A DNA stretch of 64,000 nt, from positions 154,324 to 218,323 of the forward strand of contig CALNWN010000010.1 of the NCBI GenBank assembly GCA_940746715.1, read 5' to 3'. The translations under genes were made by a program, and so were the position numbers. This DNA is from an uncultured Paraburkholderia sp. (lineage in GTDB: Bacteria; Pseudomonadota; Gammaproteobacteria; Burkholderiales; Burkholderiaceae). The notes beneath the pieces are model-generated. The model saw only the letters and a program-made list of their open reading frames with translations. It ran no database searches and was not told the DNA's origin. Below are positions 36,362-44,480 of the stretch, piece after piece; positions within the stretch are counted from its first letter, which is position 1, and each line of letters starts with the position of its first letter.

Positions 36362-37315
36362 TTACTGTGCCGCGCCGCTGTTCGTGCCTGACGCGAGGCC
36401 CGCTCCGCGAACCTTCGCGATTGCGGCGCTCGCCGCCGCGCGATCCACGAACGGTCCGGCGCGCAATAGCGTCAGCGTCGTTCCGTCAGCCTGCTTCCGA
36501 TGTTCGATATATGCGGGCACGCCGGCCGCTTTCAACTTGCTCGCCCAATTACGTGCATTCGCTTCGTTGGCGAAAGCGCCCAATTGCACGGCAAAACGGC
36601 TGCCCGGCGGCGACGCGGGCGTGCCCGAATTCGCGTCAGCGCTCGCGGCGACGCTGGTTTTGTCCGCAGACGGCGCTGCGGCCGTTGCATTGCTGTGGGC
36701 GGCCGGTTTATTCACCGGCTTGGTTGCCACCGCCGGGGCCGCCGGCGCGGCGGGCGTGGGCGCTGGCGCGGCGTTGGCGGCCACGGCGGGCGGTTGCGGT
36801 TTGCCAGCGGGCTTCGCGGCGGCCGTCGAATTCGTGTTGGCCTGGGCTTGCTGCTTTGCGTCCTGCCGGATATCGCCGCTCACGGCGCCGGACTGCGCCT
36901 GCGCGGCTGTCCTGGCGGGCGCGAGACTGGAGGCTGCGAGCGCGGCGTCGGGCGCGGGATTATCCGGCGCGACGCCAGCCTGCGTGTCCACCTCGTGCTT
37001 CGCCAGCCTAGGCGCGGGGCGGCTCGGAATGTCGATGGAAATGTCGTCGGTAACGGGCTTCGGGTGCGAGTCGAGCACCATGGGCAGCACGACCACTGCG
37101 GCCACGACCATGGCGATCGCCCCGACCAGCCGACGCCGCGCGCGCTGTTTTTCCGGCAACGTGGGGTCGAGCAGCATCGCATCGGCGTCGACGGTGTGCT
37201 CCGTGCGGCGGGTCCGCCGCTCCACGAGCTTGCTACGGGCGGCCCGGGTGGAACTGGTGTTTGCGCCGCGCCGGCTGGGCGCGTCGTCTTTCTTGCCGAA
37301 CGAGAAAATTCCCAT
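36362..37315 (-). CDS. SPOR-domain membrane protein (DedD-like position)
   Basis: Septal peptidoglycan-binding protein by domain. 317 residues: basic cytoplasmic N-terminus (RRGANTSSTRAARSKLVERR), one transmembrane helix at about 62-80 (LVGAIAMVVAAVVVLPMVL), a long Ala/Pro-rich periplasmic linker, and a C-terminal SPOR domain at about 235-310 (RFAVQLGAFANEANARNWAS ... LLRAGPFVDRAAASAAIAKV). Between folC and cvpA, the same position as dedD in gamma-proteobacteria, hence the suggestion of a cell-division role. No lesion. Confidence 0.9.
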   Translation of the reverse strand: MGIFSFGKKDDAPSRRGANTSSTRAARSKLVERRTRRTEHTVDADAMLLDPTLPEKQRARRRLVGAIAMVVAAVVVLPMVLDSHPKPVTDDISIDIPSRPAPRLAKHEVDTQAGVAPDNPAPDAALAASSLAPARTAAQAQSGAVSGDIRQDAKQQAQANTNSTAAAKPAGKPQPPAVAANAAPAPTPAAPAAPAVATKPVNKPAAHSNATAAAPSADKTSVAASADANSGTPASPPGSRFAVQLGAFANEANARNWASKLKAAGVPAYIEHRKQADGTTLTLLRAGPFVDRAAASAAIAKVRGAGLASGTNSGAAQ

Positions 37316-37344
37316 GAATCGCTTGGTTCGAGCGTGGCGCCCGT

Positions 37345-38655
37345 TCAGTGTTGCTGCGATTTACGGTAGGCCATGACACCCGCTACCGTGTAGAAACTGC
37401 CGAAAACCACAATTCTATCATTCTCTGACGCCCGTTTTAGCGCATCTCGGTACGCCTCTGCCGGCGTCGCATAGCGCGTCACGCTGCTGTCGGCACTGTC
37501 CTCCACGCCCTGCTCGCGCAAAACGGCTTCGAGCTGTTCCGCCGACGCCGCTCGCGGCGTCGGCAGATCGGTCACGCACCAGTGATCGATTTCGCCCTTC
37601 AGATGCTGGAGCACGCCGGCAATGTACTTGTCGCCCATCATCCCGAACACGCAGTAGGTGTAGGGAAAAAAGCCCATATTGCCGAGGTTCTGGCCGAGCA
37701 CGGCCGCCGCGTGCGGGTTATGACCGACGTCCAGCACGACTGCCGGCTTGCCCGGCAGCACCTGGAAGCGGCCCGGCAATTCGACATTCGCCAGACCCAG
37801 CCGGATGTCCTGCGCCGACACCGGCAAACGGTCGCGCAACGCTTCCAGACCGGCGAGGGCGGCCGACGTGTTGATCAATTGATTCGCGCCGCGCAACGCC
37901 GGGTAGGCTAGTGCGGAGCGCCGCAGCGTCGGGCCGACGTAGCTCCACTGCTGGCGCTCGCTGCCGGCTTGGCCTTCGTAGCGGAAATCGCGGCCAAATA
38001 GCCACAATTCCGCGCCGATCTGTTCCGCATAGTCGATCAGCGTTTGGGGCGGCACCGGGTCCGCGCAGATGGCGGGCTTGCCGGCACGGAAAATACCGGC
38101 CTTCTCTAATGCAATTTTCTCGCGCGTATCGCCGAGATATTCGGTGTGATCGATGTCGATGCTGGTGATGATCGCGCAGTCGGTATCGAGAATGTTCACC
38201 GCGTCGAGGCGCCCGCCCAGACCGACTTCGAAAATCACGGCGTCCAGTCCGCGCGACGCGAACAGGCTCATGATCGCGAGCGTCGTAAATTCGAAATAAG
38301 TCAGCGAGACCGGTTGGGCGAGGCTCAACCGCGCGGCTTCGACTTTCTCGAAGTGCGGCAGCAGTTCGGCGTCGCTCGCCATCTGGCCGTTGATCCGCGC
38401 GCGCTCGTTGAACGACAGCAGATGCGGCGAAGTATGACAACCCACGGTGAACCTGGCGCGCAACAGGATCGACTCGAGAATCGCGCACGTCGAACCCTTG
38501 CCGTTCGTCCCGCCCACGGTGATGACCGGGCACGCAAACGAGAGCTGCATTGCGTCGCGCACCTGGGTGATACGCGCGAGACCCATGTCGATGCCGACCG
38601 GATGCGCGGATTCGAGATGCGTGAGCCACGCGTCGAGGGTGGGGAATGTGGTCAT
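37345..38655 (-). CDS. folC: Bifunctional folylpolyglutamate/dihydrofolate synthase
   Basis: Adds glutamate to dihydropteroate and to tetrahydrofolates. ATG 38655 (MTTFPTLDAWLTHLESAHPV) was chosen over the farther upstream start because family proteins begin about here. 436 residues. Mur-ligase-type P-loop VITVGGTNGKGSTCAIL, then CHTSPHLLSFNERARING, FEVGLGGRLDAVNILD, SIDIDHTEYLGDTREKIALE, KAGIFRAGKPAICADP and LPGRFQVLPGKPAVVLDVGH followed by NPHA. These are the conserved FolC motifs in order. Sits 29 bp before the SPOR gene. No lesion. Confidence 0.96.
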   Translation of the reverse strand: MTTFPTLDAWLTHLESAHPVGIDMGLARITQVRDAMQLSFACPVITVGGTNGKGSTCAILESILLRARFTVGCHTSPHLLSFNERARINGQMASDAELLPHFEKVEAARLSLAQPVSLTYFEFTTLAIMSLFASRGLDAVIFEVGLGGRLDAVNILDTDCAIITSIDIDHTEYLGDTREKIALEKAGIFRAGKPAICADPVPPQTLIDYAEQIGAELWLFGRDFRYEGQAGSERQQWSYVGPTLRRSALAYPALRGANQLINTSAALAGLEALRDRLPVSAQDIRLGLANVELPGRFQVLPGKPAVVLDVGHNPHAAAVLGQNLGNMGFFPYTYCVFGMMGDKYIAGVLQHLKGEIDHWCVTDLPTPRAASAEQLEAVLREQGVEDSADSSVTRYATPAEAYRDALKRASENDRIVVFGSFYTVAGVMAYRKSQQH

Positions 38656-38937
38656 CGGGTGAATCGCGAGTAAATTATTGAGCGGTATGGCACACATGCG
38701 CGGGGCGGCGCCTCGCGCAGTATGTGAGACCGTGATTATCCCGGAAACGACGGCGCGCCGCTTGATTGCTCATGCGGCGCGCTGTTTTTTGTGCGGATTT
38801 TTGAAGAAGGCGGCGATGGCGCGAAGCGCTCCACGCTGGCCACCCGGCGCTGGCCGGTGGGCGCCGCGGCGCGCTGCTCCCTATAGCGCCGAGGCCCGGC
38901 ACTTAGACGGCTCCGCGGCTTAGGCGGCCTGGATGAC

Positions 38938-39810
38938 TCAGGCGACGGCGTCCGCCGGCTGGTGGCTCAACAGCGCCATCAATTGAGCAAGTTCCTCGCG
39001 CAGCTTGCGGCGGTCCACGATCATGTCGATCGCGCCCTTCGTCAACAGGAATTCGGCGCGCTGGAAGCCTTCCGGCAGCTTCTCGCGCACGGTCTGCTCG
39101 ATCACGCGCGGGCCGGCAAAGCCAATCAGCGCCTTGGGTTCAGCGATCACGACGTCGCCGAGGAACGCAAAGCTCGCCGACACGCCGCCCATGGTCGGGT
39201 CGGTCAGCACGGAGATGAACGGCAGCTTGGCCTCGGACAACCTGGTGAGCATCGCGGTGGTCTTCGCCATTTGCATCAGCGAGAGCAGGCTTTCCTGCAT
39301 CCGCGCGCCGCCCGAAGCGGTGAAGCAGATAAACGGCACTTTCTGCTCGAGCGCATTCTGCGCGCCGCGGGCAAACCGCTCGCCGACCACGGAGCCCATC
39401 GAGCCGCCCATGAACGAGAACTCGAAACAGGCTACGACGACCGGCAGCGTATGGATCGCGCCGCCCATAACGACCATGGCGTCGGTTTCGTCGGTGTCGT
39501 CCATCGCCTCTTTCAGGCGGTCGGGGTACTTGCGGCTGTCCTTGAATTTGAGCGCGTCGACCGGGACGATTTCCTGGCCAATCTCATAACGGCCTTCCGG
39601 ATCCAGCAGGCTGTCCAGCCGCTCGCGCGCGCCGATGCGCATGTGGTGGTCGCACTTCGGGCAAACGTGCAGATTTGCCTCCACGTCGTTGCGATACAGC
39701 ACGGCCTCGCACGACGGGCACTTGATCCACAGGCCTTCCGGAATCCCCTTCCGGCTCTTGGGGTCGGTTTGTTTGATTTTTGGCGGCAGCAGCTTATCGA
39801 GCCAGCTCAT
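38938..39810 (-). CDS. accD: Acetyl-CoA carboxylase, carboxyltransferase beta subunit
   Basis: Beta subunit of the carboxyltransferase that makes malonyl-CoA. ATG 39810 (MSWLDKLLPPKIKQTDPKSR) has an AAGGA ribosome-binding site and matches the family start; the frame is open upstream but that part is not conserved. 290 residues. Four-cysteine zinc ribbon CPSCEAVLYRND ... CPKCDHHMRIG, then the crotonase-fold FMGGSMGSVVGERFARG, FICFTASGGARMQESLLSLM and LPFISVLTDPTMGGVSASFA. No lesion. Lies in the trpA-accD-folC order typical of proteobacteria. Confidence 0.97.
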   Translation of the reverse strand: MSWLDKLLPPKIKQTDPKSRKGIPEGLWIKCPSCEAVLYRNDVEANLHVCPKCDHHMRIGARERLDSLLDPEGRYEIGQEIVPVDALKFKDSRKYPDRLKEAMDDTDETDAMVVMGGAIHTLPVVVACFEFSFMGGSMGSVVGERFARGAQNALEQKVPFICFTASGGARMQESLLSLMQMAKTTAMLTRLSEAKLPFISVLTDPTMGGVSASFAFLGDVVIAEPKALIGFAGPRVIEQTVREKLPEGFQRAEFLLTKGAIDMIVDRRKLREELAQLMALLSHQPADAVA

Positions 39811-39889
39811 ATGGAATCCTTCTCGGGTCAACGGTTGCACAAACGGCGGGACCAACCCGCCGCTCGCACGACAGACGACAAAATGACTG

Positions 39890-40702
39890 TTATCGGGCAG
39901 TCGCGACGCTATCGAGCGCCTCGCGCACCTTGGCGACGAAACGCGTCAGCGTCTCGGCGGCGGTTTCGGGGGCCGCCTGCTCGAGCAATTGCACGATACG
40001 GCTGCCGATCACCACCGCGTCGGAAACTTCGGCCACGAGACGCGCCGTTTCCGCGTCACGAATGCCAAAACCGACGCCGACCGGCAGGGGCACGCGCGAC
40101 TTGATGGCCGGGATTTTACTCGCGATGCTGGAAACGTCCAGATTTGCCGCACCGGTCACCCCTTTTAACGACACGTAGTAGACGTAACCGCTCGCGATCT
40201 TGCCGACTTCTGCAATGCGCTCGTCCGTCGACGTGGGCGCCAGCAGAAAGATCGGATCGATTCCAGCGGAACGCATCTTTTCCGCGAAGTTAGCACATTC
40301 TTCCGGCGGATAGTCGACAACCAGCACGCCGTCGACGCCCGTCTCCCTGGCCGCCTCGGCAAACGCTTCGGTGCCCATGCGCTCGATCGGATTGGCGTAG
40401 CTCATGAGCACGACCGGCGTGGTGTCGTTGGTTTCGCGGAACCGCTTGACGTCGGCGAGCACGTGACGCAGAGACACGCCGTGCGCCAGTGCGCGCTCCG
40501 ACGACTGCTGGATCACCGGGCCGTCGGCCATGGGGTCCGAAAACGGCACGCCGAGTTCGATGACATCCGCGCCGCCGGCGGCGAGCGCGTGCATGAATTC
40601 GACGGTGCGCGCCGGGTCCGGGTCGCCGGCCGTCATGAACGGAATCAGGCCTTTTTTGCCCTGCTCGGACAACGCAGCAAACGTGTTTTTGATACGGGAC
40701 AT
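39890..40702 (-). CDS. trpA: Tryptophan synthase alpha chain
   Basis: Cleaves indole-3-glycerol phosphate to indole, which is channelled to TrpB. 270 residues, usual length. MSRIKNTFAALSEQGKKGLI, PFMTAGDPDPARTVEFM; catalytic Glu and Asp are in VIELGVPFSDPMADGPVIQQ; phosphate-binding glycines in GYVYYVSLKGVTGAANLD and VGFGIRDAETARLVAEV. No lesion. Separated from trpB by the decayed methyltransferase, so cotranscription with trpB still seems possible but without the usual start/stop overlap. Confidence 0.97.
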   Translation of the reverse strand: MSRIKNTFAALSEQGKKGLIPFMTAGDPDPARTVEFMHALAAGGADVIELGVPFSDPMADGPVIQQSSERALAHGVSLRHVLADVKRFRETNDTTPVVLMSYANPIERMGTEAFAEAARETGVDGVLVVDYPPEECANFAEKMRSAGIDPIFLLAPTSTDERIAEVGKIASGYVYYVSLKGVTGAANLDVSSIASKIPAIKSRVPLPVGVGFGIRDAETARLVAEVSDAVVIGSRIVQLLEQAAPETAAETLTRFVAKVREALDSVATAR

Positions 40703-40754
40703 AGAGTTGTTCTCGATTGAGCTACTGCGCTGAGCGCTTCGCGGGTCGCTTTAT

Positions 40755-40778
40755 TGCACGCGGTTATGCACGCGGTTA
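40755..40778. repeat. Tandem duplication of a 12-mer between methyltransferase remnant and trpA
   Basis: TGCACGCGGTTA occurs twice in direct tandem (40755-40766, 40767-40778) and is followed by a partial third copy TGCACCC. It lies in the 85-bp gap between the stop of the methyltransferase remnant and the trpA start. A replication-slippage product is the simplest reading. Confidence 0.6.
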
Positions 40779-40787
40779 TGCACCCGA

Positions 40788-41688
40788 TCATTGCACTTCG
40801 GCTTGCCGTGGCGCCTTGGCCTTGACCGGCCGGCGTTTGGCAGGCGCGGCGGCGCTGACGCGTTCCCGCGCTATCGCGCAGTAACTTTCATTGATCTCAT
40901 AGCCGACGAATTCGCGCTGCTGTCTCGGGCGCAAGCGACTGCGGTGGTGCCGCTGCCCATGAAAGGGTCGAGCACGCGGCCGCCCTTCGGACAACTGGCC
41001 AGCACCATTCGCTCGACGATCTCCAAAGGCTTCTGCGTAGGATGATCGACGCGTTCGGCGCCGGTACAGCCTCGATACAGACCAGACGTCCTTCGGATTA
41101 TAGCCAAGCTCCAGCCACTTGCTCCCTTCGAACAATTTACGCGAACGCGCCTTCTTCGTGGCGGCATCATACGGGATGCGGACGGGATCGAGGTCGAAGT
41201 AATAATCTTCGACACCGCGAAAAAGCCGATGTTGTCGTGGACCGAGGTGAACCGGCGCGTGGTTCCGCCCGTGCTCGGCACGCGCCGGTCCCAGATGATC
41301 TCGTTGATCATGAGGAGCCGCGTCTTCAGGAAACTGAAGATTTCAGGCGCGTACTGCCACGTGCAGAAGATATAAAGCGAGCCCGACGGCTTGAGCTTCG
41401 GAATGGCCAGCTCGAGCCAGCCACGCGTCCAGGCGAGGAAATCGTCGCCCGTACGCATGTCGGAGTCGTTGCCGTAATCCTTGCCGAGCCCATACGGCGG
41501 GTCGCACAGGATCAGGTCGATCGACCCGTCGGGAATATCCACTACATCGGTCAGAAATCGCGGTTCAACAACTGGATGCCTGCGGGCACCTGCGGCAACA
41601 GCAGCGCAGGCGCCTCGGGCGCCAGAAGCTCGCCGGCCGGCGTCAACTCACTCGTCGCCGGCTGCGGCTCGTCGAACTCGTCGCGCAT
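40788..41688 (-). pseudogene. DNA methyltransferase (N6-adenine/N4-cytosine type), about four frameshifts
   Basis: S-adenosylmethionine-dependent DNA methyltransferase of the beta class (catalytic motif before the SAM motif). ATG 41688, 12 bases after the trpB stop, opens MRDEFDEPQPATSELTPAGE. After QVPAGIQLLNRDF a lost C (about 41551) shifts to LTDVVDIPDGSIDLILCDPP with catalytic DPPYG, then YIFCTWQYAPEIFSFLKTRL and GGTTRRFTSVHDNIGFFAVS. A missing G (about 41207) precedes DYYFDLDPVRIPYDAATKKA; further shifts near 41065 and 40928 separate VDHPTQKPLEIVERMVLASC, SAM-binding FMGSGTTAVACAR and the C-terminus REFVGYEINESYCAIARERV. All motifs are recognisable but spread over three frames. Confidence 0.9.
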
Positions 41689-41699
41689 CTCGGCGGCGC

Positions 41700-42893
41700 T
41701 CAGAACTGAATGCCCGATCGCTCGGCGACCGTGTGCATGTCCTTGTCGCCCCGGCCGGACAGGTTCACCAGCAGGTGCTTGTCCTTTCCGAGCGTGGGCG
41801 CGAGCTTCGTGGCGTACGCCAGCGCGTGGCTCGACTCCAGCGCGGGAATGATGCCCTCGATGCGGCAGCAGTCGTGGAACGCCTTGAGCGCCTCTTCGTC
41901 GGTGATCCCGACGTATTGCGCGCGGTTGCTCTCTTTTAGCCACGCGTGCTCGGGTCCGACGCCGAGATAGTCGAGGCCTGCCGACACCGAATGCGTCTCG
42001 ATGATCTGGCCGTTCTCGTCCTGCAGCAGGTAGGTGCGGTTGCCGTGCAGCACCCCGGGGCTGCCGCCGATCAGCGACGCCGCGTGACGGCCCGATTCGA
42101 TGCCGTCGCCGGCCGCTTCCACGCCGATCAACTGCACCGAACTATCGTCGATGTACGGATAAAAGATCCCCATCGCGTTCGATCCCCCGCCAACGCACGC
42201 GATCACCGCGTCCGGCTGACGTCCGATCAGCTCCGGCATCTGCACCTTGCATTCATCGCCGATAACGCGCTGGAAGTCGCGCACCATCATCGGATACGGA
42301 TGCGGGCCGGCCACGGTCCCGATAATGTAGAAGGTGTTTTCGACGTTGGTAACCCAATCGCGCATGGCCTCGTTCAGCGCGTCTTTCAACGTGCGCGAGC
42401 CGGATTCGACCGGCACGACAGTGGCACCGAGCAGCTTCATCCGATACACGTTCGCAGCCTGGCGGCGCACGTCTTCGGCACCCATGTAGACGACGCATTC
42501 CATGCCGAAGCGCGCCGCGATGGTGGCCGTGGCCACGCCGTGCTGCCCGGCGCCCGTTTCCGCGATGACGCGCGGCTTGCCCATGCGCTTGGCGAGCAGC
42601 GCCTGGCCGATCACGTTATTGATCTTGTGTGCGCCGGTGTGATTCAGGTCTTCGCGCTTCAGAAAAATCTGCGCGCCGCCGAGCAGTTCACTCCAGCGCT
42701 GAGCGTGATAAATCGGCGAAGGCCGGCCGACAAAGTACTTCAGCTCGCGCTCGTACTCGGCGATAAACCCGGCATCTTTGGAGAATTTTTCGTAGGCGGC
42801 ACGCAACTCGTCGAGTGCGTGAACCAGCGTTTCAGCGACGAATACGCCGCCAAACTGGCCGAAATGGCCTCTTTCGTCAGGCAAGTTATACAT
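41700..42893 (-). CDS. trpB: Tryptophan synthase beta chain
   Basis: PLP enzyme condensing indole with serine. ATG 42893 (MYNLPDERGHFGQFGGVFVA) was chosen; the longer upstream start adds a non-conserved tail. 397 residues. The PLP lysine is in KREDLNHTGAHKINNVIGQA; the glycine-rich phosphate loop is CVGGGSNAMGIFYPYI; GRQPDAVIACV precedes it and SGRGDKDMHTVAE closes the protein. No lesion. Upstream trpF ends 50 bp before; downstream methyltransferase remnant begins 12 bases after the stop. Confidence 0.97.
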   Translation of the reverse strand: MYNLPDERGHFGQFGGVFVAETLVHALDELRAAYEKFSKDAGFIAEYERELKYFVGRPSPIYHAQRWSELLGGAQIFLKREDLNHTGAHKINNVIGQALLAKRMGKPRVIAETGAGQHGVATATIAARFGMECVVYMGAEDVRRQAANVYRMKLLGATVVPVESGSRTLKDALNEAMRDWVTNVENTFYIIGTVAGPHPYPMMVRDFQRVIGDECKVQMPELIGRQPDAVIACVGGGSNAMGIFYPYIDDSSVQLIGVEAAGDGIESGRHAASLIGGSPGVLHGNRTYLLQDENGQIIETHSVSAGLDYLGVGPEHAWLKESNRAQYVGITDEEALKAFHDCCRIEGIIPALESSHALAYATKLAPTLGKDKHLLVNLSGRGDKDMHTVAERSGIQF

Positions 42894-42942
42894 GTGGGTC
42901 ACTCTTTCGTGGCGCGCGGCGCGCTCATGGAGCGCCGCGGAA

Positions 42943-43671
42943 TCATCCGGCATCCGCCGCGCGCACCGCCCGTACGAACGCCGCCATCCGGGCGTGATCT
43001 TTCACGCCCTTGGCGCCCGGCACTTCGATGCCGCTCGAGACATCGAACGCGTACGGGCGCACGCGATGGATCGCATCACTGACGTTTTGCGCGTTCAACC
43101 CACCACTCAAAACGGCCCGACGCGCGAGCTCTGCTGGAATAAGTGACCAATCGAAAACCTTCCCGCCGCCGCCATAGCCTTCGACATGCGTGTCGAAGAG
43201 AAAGCCATTGGCGCTTGAATAGTTGAGAGCCGATTTTACCAAATCGGCCGATTGAGTATCCGCCGCAACGCGCAGCGCGCGCAACCAAGGCAAACCCGCA
43301 ATGCCGGCGAGCGATTCGCACTGGTCCGCCGTCTCGTCGCCGTGAAACTGCAACAGCGAAAGCCCGACGTTGCTGATCACTTCGCGCACCCAGTCCGGCG
43401 AGGGATTCACGAACAAGCCGACCACCGACACGAACGGCGGCACGTCCTGCACCAGTTCCACGGCCTGCGCGATGCTCACCGAGCGCGGGCTCGGCGGATA
43501 GAACACGAGGCCGATGGCGTCGGCGCCGAGGTCGATGGCGTGATCCACGTCGGCCGGTTTCGACAGGCCGCACAGTTTGATCCGCGTGCGCCGCGGCGCA
43601 GCCTGCCGCTCGCCGCCGGTGGCCGCTGCTGACGCGGAGTTTTCAGTTGCGAGGTTGTCGGTCGAACTCAT
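42943..43671 (-). CDS. trpF: Phosphoribosylanthranilate isomerase
   Basis: Amadori rearrangement in tryptophan synthesis. I take ATG 43671 (MSSTDNLATENSASAAATGG), two bases after the truA stop, but ATG 43692 has a better ribosome-binding site (GGAG six bases upstream) and would overlap truA. The barrel itself begins at RTRIKLCGLSKPADVDHAID with the catalytic Cys in KLCG, followed by GLVFYPPSPRSVS, LQFHGDETADQCESL and the phosphate-binding VLSGGLNAQNVSDAI and FDVSSGIEVPGAKGVKD with catalytic Asp. 242 residues from this start. No lesion. Confidence 0.94.
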   Translation of the reverse strand: MSSTDNLATENSASAAATGGERQAAPRRTRIKLCGLSKPADVDHAIDLGADAIGLVFYPPSPRSVSIAQAVELVQDVPPFVSVVGLFVNPSPDWVREVISNVGLSLLQFHGDETADQCESLAGIAGLPWLRALRVAADTQSADLVKSALNYSSANGFLFDTHVEGYGGGGKVFDWSLIPAELARRAVLSGGLNAQNVSDAIHRVRPYAFDVSSGIEVPGAKGVKDHARMAAFVRAVRAADAG

Positions 43672-43673
43672 GT

Positions 43674-44480
43674 CTAGCTCTGGTCGTTCCATACGGTGCT
43701 CCACGGCACGCTGCCGGTCTGCGGCGCGGGCACGGCGAAGTGCTCAGGATAGCCTACCTGCGCGAGATACAAGCCGTCCGGCATAAAGGTCGGCGCGGCC
43801 CATTCGCGGTCGCGGCCTTCGAGCACTTCCGCCATCCACTGCACCGGGCGACGTCCCTTGCCGATGTACACCAGACATCCCATCAGGTTGCGCACCATGT
43901 GGTGCAGAAATGCGTTGGCCCGGAAACGGAAGTGGACGAAGTCGCCCTGCTGCTGAATATCGATCTGATACAGATGCTTGACCGGCGTTTTCGCCTGGCA
44001 TTGCGACGAGCGAAACGCCGAAAAGTCGTGTTCGCCGATCAAATGCGCCGCGGCTTCCCGCATCGCGTCGATATCCAGCGACGCGTGCACCCAGCCCGCG
44101 CGCGCCGCGAGCATCGGCGAACGCACCGGATGCACGTACAGCACATAGTAATAAGTGCGCTCGAACGCCGAAAACCGCGCGTGGAACGCTTCGGGCATCG
44201 GCTTCGCCCACTGGACGGAGACGGTCTTCGGCAAAAACGAATTCGTGCCGCGCACCCATGAGATGTCGGCCCGCTCCAGCTCCGTGTCGAAATGCACGAC
44301 CTGGCCGAGGCCGTGCACACCCGTATCCGTCCGACCCGCGACGACGGTCTGCACGGGCGTCTGCGCAAATTCGCGCAGCGCCCGCTCGAGCTCATCCTGA
44401 ACCGTGTTGCCGTGCGGCTGCGACTGCCACCCGCAGAACGCCGATCCGTCGTACTGAACGCCTAGTGCAATCCGCTTCAC
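43674..44480 (-). CDS. truA: tRNA pseudouridine(38-40) synthase
   Basis: Forms pseudouridine in the anticodon arm of tRNAs. 268 residues. The catalytic Asp is in VVAGRTDTGVHGLGQVVHFD; other family blocks are RIALGVQYDGSAFCGWQSQP, FHARFSAFERTYYYVLYVHP, HDFSAFRSSQCQAKTPVKHL and ANAFLHHMVRNLMGCLVYIG. Starts inside the end of fimV (four-base overlap, 44477-44480), and trpF starts next to its stop, so all three are probably cotranscribed. No lesion. Confidence 0.97.
   Translation of the reverse strand: MKRIALGVQYDGSAFCGWQSQPHGNTVQDELERALREFAQTPVQTVVAGRTDTGVHGLGQVVHFDTELERADISWVRGTNSFLPKTVSVQWAKPMPEAFHARFSAFERTYYYVLYVHPVRSPMLAARAGWVHASLDIDAMREAAAHLIGEHDFSAFRSSQCQAKTPVKHLYQIDIQQQGDFVHFRFRANAFLHHMVRNLMGCLVYIGKGRRPVQWMAEVLEGRDREWAAPTFMPDGLYLAQVGYPEHFAVPAPQTGSVPWSTVWNDQS

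Noticed and set aside
40871..41135. Possibility that the methyltransferase is two genes
   Set aside because: The pieces carry complementary motifs in the right order (DPPYG, then FMGSGTT, then C-terminal helix), so one broken gene is the simpler reading.
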